Shown here: one piece after another, positions 44,674-51,471 of the stretch | Layout: each line of letters begins with the position of its first letter | How positions within the stretch are numbered: the stretch's first letter is position 1 | Source of the DNA: Rhodopseudomonas_A palustris_F | Lineage (GTDB): Bacteria > Pseudomonadota > Alphaproteobacteria > Rhizobiales > Xanthobacteraceae | DNA: 64,000 nucleotides | Direction: 5' to 3' | Assembly: GCF_000013745.1 (NCBI RefSeq) | Contig: NC_007925.1 | Location: forward strand, 1,178,001-1,242,000 | Notes under the pieces: generated by a model | Told to the model about the DNA's origin: nothing | The model's input: the letters and a program-made list of their open reading frames with translations, nothing else | Databases searched by the model: none | Position numbers and translations under genes: made by a program

Positions 44674-45162
44674 ATGGATTCTGAACAGCGGCACAATGTC
44701 CCGGTCCGGGGCGACGAGCGGTCCCCCGTTGAGGCGACGGACGATGCGACGGTGGCGGCACCGCCGTCCCCCGCCCTCGACGAAGAGCCGCCGGCGCCGG
44801 GCCAGTGGCTTGGCACAAGCAGCAGCACGCTGAACGCCATCGAGCGGCTCAATGCGGCGATCGACGAGGAAACCGAACGGCTGGAAATCAGGGTGTCGGT
44901 GGATCTCGAAGAGTCCAGCCGGCGCAAGAATCACGGCCTGCTCGAACTGACGCGGGCGATGCGGCTGGCGCAGGGCGCCGCCGTCGATCCGCGCGTGGTG
45001 CCGCATCTGGCGCGGCTTCGCGCCAGCCTGGTCAGGAATCAGGCGGCGCTGCAGATTCACCTCGACGCGGTTCGCCAAGTCTCCGCCATCATCGCCAGAT
45101 CGATCCAGGAGGTGGAATCCGACGGCACCTATTCGGCGGCGGGGTCACGCCGATGCAAATGA
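44674..45162 (+). CDS. Helical hypothetical protein, possible FlgN-like export chaperone
   Basis: A 162-residue cytoplasmic protein. Residues 1-45 are acidic and disordered. The rest is helical: STLNAIERLNAAIDEETERL, SRRKNHGLLELTRAMRLAQ, RLRASLVRNQAALQIHLDAV, ARSIQEVESDGTYSA. The YSA tail after a helix bundle resembles the end of FlgN-type chaperones for FlgK/FlgL, but this is inference from layout. AAGGAGAAGG is an excellent ribosome binding site. It overlaps the next gene by ten bases. Confidence 0.65.
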   Translation: MDSEQRHNVPVRGDERSPVEATDDATVAAPPSPALDEEPPAPGQWLGTSSSTLNAIERLNAAIDEETERLEIRVSVDLEESSRRKNHGLLELTRAMRLAQGAAVDPRVVPHLARLRASLVRNQAALQIHLDAVRQVSAIIARSIQEVESDGTYSAAGSRRCK

Positions 45163-45611
45163 TCAGACTGCTGATCGCCGGGGCGTGGGCCTGTCTGGTG
45201 ACCGTGGGCGCCAGCATGGCAATGTCCTACTGGAAGCAGGATCGCATCGCGCCGCCGCCCGCGGAGGAGGCGCTCGGCGGTTTGGTCTACGAGAAGACCA
45301 AGGTGATCAACGTGCCGATGATTGCCGAAGGCAGCGTCCAAGGCTACATCGTCACGCAGCTGGTGTTCACCGCCGAGGCGCGGGCGTTGCGGCAATTGCC
45401 GGTGCCGCCCGAGGCCTTCGTCGTCGACGAGGCGTTTCGCAGCATCTACGGCGATCAGAAGCTGGACTTCAAGAATCTGTCTCGCTTCGACCTGTCGCAG
45501 TTCACCCAGACGGTGCGCGAGCACGTCAACGAACGGCTGCAAACCGATGCCGTTCGCGACGTGCTCGTGCAGGATTTCAACTATGTCTCGAAGGATCAGA
45601 TTCGCCGTTAG
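45153..45611 (+). CDS. Hypothetical single-pass membrane protein, last gene of the flagellar arm
   Basis: A 152-residue protein with an N-terminal membrane helix (MIRLLIAGAWACLVTVGASM) and a periplasmic domain of ~125 residues (KVINVPMIAEGSVQGYIVTQ; LDFKNLSRFDLSQFTQTVRE; NERLQTDAVRDVLVQDFNYV). The layout, with a single helix followed by a domain with beta character and a terminal helix, is like FliL, but the sequence differs from the FliL at 26498. A second stator- or basal-body-associated protein is plausible. Its 3' end overlaps the convergent ftcR gene by 35 bases. Confidence 0.7.
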   Translation: MQMIRLLIAGAWACLVTVGASMAMSYWKQDRIAPPPAEEALGGLVYEKTKVINVPMIAEGSVQGYIVTQLVFTAEARALRQLPVPPEAFVVDEAFRSIYGDQKLDFKNLSRFDLSQFTQTVREHVNERLQTDAVRDVLVQDFNYVSKDQIRR

Positions 45612-46290
45612 CGCGCGACTTCAGATCGTCGAGCCGATAACCCATGTAGCGTTTCGACTCGATCGGGTCGTAACCGAGATGGCCGCGTAGCTTTTTGCGC
45701 AATTTGCTGACGTGGCTCTCGATGACGTTTTCGTCGAAGCTCGCGTCGAACAGTCCGTAGATGGCGTTGAACATCTGGTTCTTGGTCAGCCACTTTCCCT
45801 GGTGGCTCACCAGATGTTCGAGAATCCGCAGCTCGCGGCGCGGCAGCGCCAAGGTGCGGCCGCCGATTTCGGGATCGCGGCCGTCGAGGAAGACCCGGAT
45901 CACGCTGGTCGGCGTTTGTTCGGCCGGCCCGATGGTGCGGCGGCGGATCACCGCGGTGCGCGCCAGGATCTCGCGAACGTGCACCGGCGCATTGACGACG
46001 TCGTCGACGCCGGCTTCGAACAACTCGATCGTGCTCTTGAGATGTTTCAGGCCGTTCAGGGCGATGATCGGCGCCCGACACCTGTTGCGAATGCTCGGCG
46101 GCAGACTGATGCGGTCGGCGCAGTCTCCGAGCAAGAACGCCCCGATCGCCCCCAGGTCATTGCCGAGCGCGCCTTCCAGCCAATCGCGAAAGTCCGTCGA
46201 AGAGAAACCGATCGAGACGATTCCCTCGCGATCAAACCCGTCCGCGTAGCCCTGAATGACACCCTTGCGGTCATCGATGACAACAAACAT
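45577..46290 (-). CDS. ftcR: Flagellar transcriptional regulator FtcR (OmpR-type)
   Basis: A 237-residue response-regulator-like protein close to Brucella FtcR. The N-terminus MFVVIDDRKGVIQGYADGFD and GIGAFLLGDCADR-like AIGAFLLGDCADRISLP lead into the receiver fold; the C-terminal winged helix has ALPRRELRILEHLVSHQGKW, FNAIYGLFDASFDENVIESH and KRYMGYRLDD. The phosphoacceptor position is not the usual Asp in a DLxMP motif, as in other FtcR proteins, so control may be independent of phosphorylation. In Brucella FtcR activates fliF and other flagellar genes. No kinase gene is adjacent. Confidence 0.93.
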   Translation of the reverse strand: MFVVIDDRKGVIQGYADGFDREGIVSIGFSSTDFRDWLEGALGNDLGAIGAFLLGDCADRISLPPSIRNRCRAPIIALNGLKHLKSTIELFEAGVDDVVNAPVHVREILARTAVIRRRTIGPAEQTPTSVIRVFLDGRDPEIGGRTLALPRRELRILEHLVSHQGKWLTKNQMFNAIYGLFDASFDENVIESHVSKLRKKLRGHLGYDPIESKRYMGYRLDDLKSRANGESDPSRHS

Positions 46291-47158
46291 GTAACAATCC
46301 CCCAGCGTGTTCGTCTAGAAGTCATTGCGGAGCCGAAACCAGGCATGTTGCTCCATTCGCCCGACGCAAACTGACGCAACACAACAGTTACGGGATTCGG
46401 AAAGCGCGAATGCGCCCCTCGAAGGATTGACACGGAGCGGCCGTCTTACGTCTGTGGGGACGGCGGCCGTGATGATGCTGTGGGCAATGCGATGAATGTT
46501 GGTGGTCGATGCGAGCGCGGCGGCTCGTCGGCCTGTCCATCGTATTTCGAAGCATCGCAGTGCAATCCGAACTCGTAGTATTACGCATTACGTCAAAATG
46601 ATGCCGGTGCGTCAAGCGATCGACATATGCAGAAATGCAGTGCAAACAATTCAACTGACAAAGTTGCATAAAAGACTCACTACGCCGTCCATTTTCGTCA
46701 AATACCGCATAATCAGCTGCGACGTAGTGCTACATAATGCAACGCACTGCTACGCAGTGCGACGCGGTGCTACGCGTTGATACACGGTGCTACGCGTTGC
46801 TACGTAATGTTCGTGGAAATAAGCGGCGTTTCGGGTGGCGAATCAGTGCGTGCGCGTCGCCTCCGGTGCGCGACGCGCCGGGCATCTGGTCTTCGCGTCG
46901 AAGGGGCGTGGTCCGCGGCTGCGCCGGGCGTCGACCGGCGGGCCGCGGCCGCGGCGTCGCCGGAGCAGGATGCGCTCGGCCGCCGTGGGGTTGCCTCACG
47001 CGTCGGCTATGCCGCCGGCCGCGTGCGTGCCGCGATGCGTGGTCCTGCCGATGCCGACTTATGCTCGCGCGAGGACGGTCGCTGGCCCGGTGGCGCTGCT
47101 TTTGCAGAATGAGGCGGTCCGGCGGATACGCCTTCGCCGTCGCCGAGCGCGACCGCGC
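46291..47158. other. 868-base gap upstream of ftcR
   Basis: No convincing gene. The left part should contain the ftcR promoter; two direct copies of GACGCAA lie 10 bp apart at 46363 and 46373, and a hairpin (GCCGTC, about 13 bases, GACGGC) lies near 46440-46470. The centre (about 46500-46830) is AT-richer than its surroundings and contains the decamer array. The right part (46830-47158) is very GC-rich, with only short unsupported reading frames, one of which starts inside the array. Confidence 0.5.
46718..46807 (+). repeat. Nine-copy 10-bp tandem array upstream of ftcR
   Basis: Nine consecutive decamers with consensus TGC(T/G/A)ACGCNG run without interruption; the TGC is kept in eight of nine units (TGA in the seventh) and ACG in seven of nine. 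The 10-bp period is close to one helical turn, so every unit would face the same side of DNA. It lies about 430 bases upstream of ftcR and downstream of the gene ending at 47159. A protein-binding array is the most natural reading; it is too short-period for CRISPR and does not fit a coding repeat. Confidence 0.8.
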
Positions 47159-48010
47159 TCAGCGCGCGGAATTGATCACGCCTTGGGTGGTTGCCACCTC
47201 TGGGCGGCCATTGACGGTTCTGATGTCCTGAATGCGCCCAAGGTTTGGGACGTCCTGGCCGAGATTGACCTCGATCACGCCCGATGGTCCCTCGAGCAGC
47301 GCGACGCCGTCATAGGCGCGGCGAACGCGCCAGCCGGTGATGACCTCGGCGACCGGATTCGCCGGCCGCGGGCGCTGAATGCTCCCGGTGACCTCGCCGG
47401 AAGCATCGGTCGGGTCGGCGTGAGCGGACGGCGTGGCGTCGTCCGGCAGCCGCTCGACCTTGCGGGTTGGCGGCGCTTGATCGGCGCGGTGAATGCGAGA
47501 GGCGAGCCGGCCGATGCGTTCACTGACCGCCTGGTTCGCTGCGGCGAGCGCCGTCTTGGTGGCGGCCACATCATCCGAAAGCTCGGCGACGTTGCGGCGC
47601 AGTTGTTCGACGGACTCGCGAATCGTGCGCAGGTCGGCGACCTGCGGCTTGGCGACCGGCGACGGCTGCAGCACCACATAGGCGAGCCCGCCCGCGCAGA
47701 GCAATGTCGAGACGGCGACGTAAGTGGCCAGCGAGGCGAACGGCATCGTCCATGGATACGACTTTGCAGGACGCACCACGAGAGTCGCCGGCGGCAGCAG
47801 TCCGCGCCGCTTCGGCTTCGCCGGCTCGGGGCGCGCCATGGCCTGCGTTCGCCTGAAGCTGGCCAGCACCTCCTTTGCGAGCATTTCGTCGAAGCTCGCC
47901 GTGGTCGTGCGGTGCGGGGCGGTGGCGCCGTTGCCGGCCGCTCGGCTCGGCGACGCCATGGCCGCGGCGGCGGGCGGCGAGGTGGCCTTATTAGTTGATG
48001 CGTCGACCAT
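47159..48010 (-). CDS. Hypothetical membrane-anchored protein with coiled coil
   Basis: A 283-residue protein. Residues ~1-85 are a cytoplasmic, basic and disordered tail. A membrane helix follows (FASLATYVAVSTLLCAGGLA), then a coiled coil (LRTIRESVEQLRRNVAELSD; ASRIHRADQA), a Pro/Asp linker and a compact C-terminal domain (ITGWRVRRAYDGVALLEGPS, then VIEVNLGQDVPNLGRIQDIR). The C-terminal domain type is frequent in Bradyrhizobiaceae hypothetical proteins. It lies next to the flagellar locus but has no demonstrated link to it. The ATG at 48010 was chosen; a TTG 45 bases upstream is also in frame. Function unknown. Confidence 0.75.
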   Translation of the reverse strand: MVDASTNKATSPPAAAAMASPSRAAGNGATAPHRTTTASFDEMLAKEVLASFRRTQAMARPEPAKPKRRGLLPPATLVVRPAKSYPWTMPFASLATYVAVSTLLCAGGLAYVVLQPSPVAKPQVADLRTIRESVEQLRRNVAELSDDVAATKTALAAANQAVSERIGRLASRIHRADQAPPTRKVERLPDDATPSAHADPTDASGEVTGSIQRPRPANPVAEVITGWRVRRAYDGVALLEGPSGVIEVNLGQDVPNLGRIQDIRTVNGRPEVATTQGVINSAR

Positions 48011-48239
48011 GGCTGTCTGCGGCGAATGAGAAAAAATATCGGCAGTGGATAGCAAGCGAAGCTTGTCCGAAGCCGTCGTGTTGCGATGTTTGCGGTGATT
48101 TTTTCGTGCATTTGCAGGCGCACAGGCGCGTAAAAATTAATGTGTTTGTTTTGTGCAAAAATCGAGCAATGTTTTATCTAAGCCGACTTTCTTCGTTTTG
48201 ATTCATGTTGAGTGAAGAGTTCGGTCATAGGTTGAGGTG

Positions 48240-48527
48240 ATGAGTACTGATTTGAAATCTTGGGCTGAAAAGTTCGCTGCTGAGTTGACCGTTGATGGCG
48301 AGCGCGTGCCGTTCGAGCGCGTGCTCGCCCATCATTTGGACGAGATCACGAAGCTTCGCGCCACCTCGCGTCTGACATGGCGCAGCATGGCGTCCCTGTT
48401 GGCGCGCGCCGGCGCACGGCGCGGTGACGGTGGTCCGATCTCGGCGGATCAACTGCGGGCCGGCTACGCCAGGCTGGCGCGTCGAGAAGAAGCCGGCGCC
48501 TCGCCGGCGCCGCGCTCGTCGCCCTGA
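48240..48527 (+). CDS. Small HTH-like hypothetical protein
   Basis: A 95-residue protein. The central RATSRLTWRSMASLLARAGA and SADQLRAGYARLARRE resemble a helix-turn-helix of the kind seen in small plasmid or mobile-element proteins that choose between 'W..I A..L...G' patterns. GAGG precedes the ATG. The upstream ~180 bases are AT-rich (TAAAAATTAATGTG near 48130), unlike the flanks, and probably hold its promoter. A DNA-binding role is likely but not proven; it may be a transfer remnant. Confidence 0.6.
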   Translation: MSTDLKSWAEKFAAELTVDGERVPFERVLAHHLDEITKLRATSRLTWRSMASLLARAGARRGDGGPISADQLRAGYARLARREEAGASPAPRSSP

Positions 48528-48718
48528 TGGTTGGTGTCGGCTGCAGCGGAGCGCTTGTCTCTCATCCGACGATTCACCTTTATCTTTATCTTTATCGTTG
48601 TCCTCGTCTGCGTGCGTCTGGTCACTCATGCGACTCAGTCGCGGTAACAGAGTGCGTGCGTGGGAAGAACGCGCAAGCTCCGAATGGCCGATCCGCGCCT
48701 CGATCGGCACCGCGGCGG

Positions 48719-49819
48719 TCAAGAAGGCTGACTGATGTCCTGCACCCTGACGCGAACCGTGCTCGACCGGTTGTTGCGCCTGATCGATAGCTCGATCTCC
48801 TGTCCGACTCCGACCGCCTCTAACTGGTCGGTGAGATCCGACAGGCGTCTCGTCGGTTGGCCGTTGGCGCTGACGATCACGTCGCCGATTTCGCCGGCCG
48901 CCTGATCGATGCCGCGCAGTCCGGATTTGGCGGCGGGCGATCCCGGCAGCGCACGGACAATGATGACGCCTTCGATTCCGAGCCGGGTCGCGACCGCTTC
49001 GTTGGCGGCGACGATGCCGATCCCGGGCGTCGGCACCCGTCCGTATTTGATCAGTTCGGGGACCACCCGATTCACCGTATCCACAGGAATCGCAAAGCCG
49101 ATCCCGGCGTTCGAGCCCGAGGGCGAGATAATCGCGGTGGTCACGCCGATCAGTCGTCCCGCGGAATCCAGTAGCGGACCTCCGGAGTTTCCAGGATTAA
49201 CGGCGGCGTCGGTCTGGACGACGTTGCCGATTTCCCGCCCTGAACCGGTCGGCAAGCGCCGCTTCAAGGCGCTGATTACGCCGGTCGACAACGATTGGTC
49301 GAGACCGAACGGGTTGCCGATCACGAACGCGGCCTGTCCGACTTTCAAATCGGCCGAGCTGCCCACCGTAATCGGCGCAGGCAGACGGCGAGGGTTCTGC
49401 AGCCGAACCACCGCCAAATCGTAATTCGGAGCGGTGCCGACGATCGTGCCGGGAACGACATCGCCGCTGGCGAGACGAACGGCGACGTGAGCGGTCCCGT
49501 TCACCACGTGGTTGTTGGTCACCACGTGACCTGCGGCGTCCCAGATCATGCCGGTGCCGCTCTGCTCCCGAGGCTGCTCGCCTTCGAAGTCGGTTGGGCC
49601 GCTGCCGGCGGCTGAGCCGACCACCTGAACCACCGAGGGCGAGACCCGCTCGAACAGGTTGATGGTCGCCCGCTCGGATTCCGCCAGATAGCTTCGTGCA
49701 GCGACCGCCCTGGGCGATGTTGCCGCGAACAGCAGCCGGTCGATATAGGGCTGCCCGACCAGCGCGGCGAGCAGCGCGATCAGAATGACGGTCGCAACGC
49801 GGGAGAAACGATCGCGCAT
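48719..49819 (-). CDS. HtrA/DegP-family serine protease with one PDZ domain
   Basis: A 366-residue trypsin-like protease anchored by an N-terminal hydrophobic segment (VATVILIALLAALVGQPYI). The triad is His104 (TNNHVV), Asp134 (NYDLAVV) and Ser212 (NPGNSGGPLL). A single C-terminal PDZ domain spans residues ~270-360 (GVIIVRALPGSPAAKSGLRG; IGDVIVSANGQPT). The layout is DegS-like (membrane anchor, one PDZ) rather than DegP-like. A role in envelope protein quality control or regulated proteolysis is expected. It stands alone, and the flanking genes run in other directions. Confidence 0.93.
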   Translation of the reverse strand: MRDRFSRVATVILIALLAALVGQPYIDRLLFAATSPRAVAARSYLAESERATINLFERVSPSVVQVVGSAAGSGPTDFEGEQPREQSGTGMIWDAAGHVVTNNHVVNGTAHVAVRLASGDVVPGTIVGTAPNYDLAVVRLQNPRRLPAPITVGSSADLKVGQAAFVIGNPFGLDQSLSTGVISALKRRLPTGSGREIGNVVQTDAAVNPGNSGGPLLDSAGRLIGVTTAIISPSGSNAGIGFAIPVDTVNRVVPELIKYGRVPTPGIGIVAANEAVATRLGIEGVIIVRALPGSPAAKSGLRGIDQAAGEIGDVIVSANGQPTRRLSDLTDQLEAVGVGQEIELSIRRNNRSSTVRVRVQDISQPS

Positions 49820-50190
49820 ATCTCACTCCGTGCGATGCCGTGACGAGCCCGTGCTACCGAAGCCATTCGCGCGGCATTGGTTCCATCGACGAACCGGTTG
49901 GCACGCACCCTACACGACAAACCTGTTCCGTGGACGTCCGCAGCCGATGGCCTTGCCTTCGCAGGAACGATTCCCGTCCCGACGAATTCTCTGCCGGTCG
50001 GGGCCTGCTTAGGTCGGAGCGATCCCCCGAACGGCGGCGTCGTGCTCACCCAGCAGGGGCGGAGCCGCTGTGGTTCTGAACTCTGTTTCTGGACTCTGTT
50101 TCTGACCTCTGTTGTTCTGCGCTGTGGAGTTGCGTTGTGTCGTGGTCAGCCCCGTTTTCGCCGCCAATTCTGCTGCCAGGGGGCGGCGAA
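49820..50190. other. 371-base gap with a short 13-bp tandem repeat
   Basis: No supported gene. From 50080 the sequence ACTCTGTTTCTGG is followed directly by ACTCTGTTTCTGA and a degenerate third copy, CCTCTGTTGTTCTG, to 50119. This stretch is pyrimidine/T-rich against the GC-rich surroundings. The left end should contain the promoter of the leftward protease gene. Confidence 0.5.
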
Positions 50191-50424
50191 TTGGTCACTC
50201 TTCACGACGCGCGCGCCTTTCTGATCCGATTGCCGACCGACGAATGCAATACGCCGCGCTGGCAAGCCGCCCTGGCCGCGGTGCTGATGGTCGGCAGCGA
50301 CGGTGGCCCGACCGACTTCGCCCGCATCGGCATGATGCATGCGCTGCGGTCGCACGGCAAGTTCCTCAACGAGACCAGCCGCCGGAAGCGCGGCGCCGCC
50401 CGCAAGCCGGCGTTCGACGAGTAA
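50191..50424 (+). CDS. Small conserved hypothetical protein
   Basis: A 77-residue protein (TLHDARAFLIRLP; RWQAALAAVLMVGSDGGPTD; FARIGMMHALRSH). From memory this pattern, with ARAFLxxLP at the start and a GGPTxFARIGxMxAL core, recurs in small Bradyrhizobium and Rhodopseudomonas proteins of unknown function. The TTG at 50191, preceded by AGGGGG, gives the usual family start; a GTG at 50137 would add 18 residues. It converges with the NUDIX gene, the two stops lying five bases apart. Confidence 0.6.
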   Translation: MVTLHDARAFLIRLPTDECNTPRWQAALAAVLMVGSDGGPTDFARIGMMHALRSHGKFLNETSRRKRGAARKPAFDE

Positions 50425-50429
50425 GCCGC

Positions 50430-50900
50430 TTACGTCTCGACGCTTTGCACGTCAGATTTTGGCACGTCAGATCTTGCCGCCTCGGCTTTGAGCAGTTCAT
50501 CTTTCATCAGGCTCCGGATCGCCTTTTTCAACCCGCGTTTATGGACCATCGCCGCGGCGTTCCCGGCAGGAAGCCATCGCCGCTCGCGCTGCAGCCGTTC
50601 GGGCCACATCTCGTGCTGCTTGATGACCTGCATTGGAAACAGCCGCACCTCACAAGTGACAGGCTCGCCGCGCTTGACCCGGCGGTGCTTGAAGCGCCCG
50701 ACCGGCCTGGGGTGGGCCGAGCCTTCGAGCCCGGCTTCCTCGCGCGCTTCGATCTCGGCGGTCTGGTGCGGCGAATGGTGTTTGATCGGCCAGCCCTTCG
50801 GCACCGACCAACGCCGTTTGTTCCGCGTCGTCACCAGCAGGATTTCGGGGCCGGACGGCGTCAAACGAAACGGCAGCGCACCGTATTGCATCAGCTTCAT
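50430..50900 (-). CDS. NUDIX hydrolase
   Basis: A 156-residue hydrolase of nucleoside-diphosphate-linked compounds, close to the small diphosphoinositol-polyphosphate-type group of rhizobia. The fold is visible in ALPFRLTPSGPEILLVTTRN and RWSVPKGWPIKHHSPHQTA. The NUDIX box is degenerate in its first half: GX5H instead of GX5E, and IEAREEAGL instead of REUXEEXGU, but the metal-binding EE pair is kept. The start at 50900 has GAGGGAA upstream; a longer in-frame extension to 51110 was rejected because family proteins begin at this point. Confidence 0.85.
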   Translation of the reverse strand: MKLMQYGALPFRLTPSGPEILLVTTRNKRRWSVPKGWPIKHHSPHQTAEIEAREEAGLEGSAHPRPVGRFKHRRVKRGEPVTCEVRLFPMQVIKQHEMWPERLQRERRWLPAGNAAAMVHKRGLKKAIRSLMKDELLKAEAARSDVPKSDVQSVET

Positions 50901-51032
50901 CGGCGGTTCCCTCAATTGCAGGGCGAAAACGTCGTGCTGTCCGCTCGGTTCCTTCTGCGCTCGCGGCAACCGGGCGAGGAACGCGAGGCGAGCCGAGATT
51001 GTTATACCGGAAACCGGGACGATGGAGGCACG

Positions 51033-51338
51033 ATGCAGCAGTCGATCAGGGGTGGATTCGCCACCCGCAGGGACGCCGAACTCGCGGTGGAGCGTCTGGT
51101 GCAGGAACACGGCGTCGACCGCGCCGCGATCGTCGTCACGGCTCGCGGCGAGGCCAACAGCGCCGGATCAAAGATTGCCGGCGCCGACGCCGAGAGCGGG
51201 CATCCCGGCATCGAGAAACACGGCGCTCCGGAATTGAACGGCGCGATCGACGTGGCGATCAGCTGTGGGGTGAGTCAAGCGGACATCGTCGCGGCGGCGC
51301 TGAAGCAGGCCGGCGCGCAGGACGTCAGCACGAGCTGA
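51033..51338 (+). CDS. Small hypothetical protein
   Basis: A 101-residue soluble protein with a ferredoxin-like alternation of strands and helices (SIRGGFATRRDAELAVERLV; GVDRAAIVVTARG; NGAIDVAISCGVSQADIVAA; LKQAGAQDV). The pattern resembles 'general stress protein' or YflT-like signalling-free domains, but I do not recognise the family firmly. GGAGG seven bases before the ATG supports translation. It lies between the leftward nudix and pao genes. The long in-frame extension back to 50112 is antisense to the NUDIX gene and was not used. Confidence 0.7.
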   Translation: MQQSIRGGFATRRDAELAVERLVQEHGVDRAAIVVTARGEANSAGSKIAGADAESGHPGIEKHGAPELNGAIDVAISCGVSQADIVAAALKQAGAQDVSTS

Positions 51339-51471
51339 TCGAACGACCGCCATGCCGCTAGTCGGGCCATTTCCGAGGTCCACGTTCTCCGACGATCGGC
51401 CGTGGAAACCCCCTTCGTCGTCGCGCCAACTGCAGGCGCGCGACGCAGGCAATGTTGGTTCTTCTGAGAGC

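Noticed and set aside
46718..46807. Regular repeats considered as a CRISPR array
   Set aside because: The period is only 10 bp with no spacers, and no cas genes are in the window.
46777..47112. 111-codon plus-strand frame starting in the decamer array
   Set aside because: No ribosome binding site, composition dominated by Arg/Ala/Gly, start inside the repeat.
46835..47998. 387-codon plus-strand open frame
   Set aside because: It is antisense to the better-supported gene at 47159-48010, Arg-rich, and has no family features; a shadow of GC-rich coding sequence.
48041..48200. tRNA or small RNA gene in the AT-rich stretch
   Set aside because: No cloverleaf or terminator-ended hairpin could be drawn; it looks like a promoter region.
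48225..48722. Minus-strand frame with a DKDKDK run from a TTTATC hexanucleotide repeat
   Set aside because: Antisense to the small HTH-like gene; the acidic/basic run is a product of three hexamer copies near 48570.
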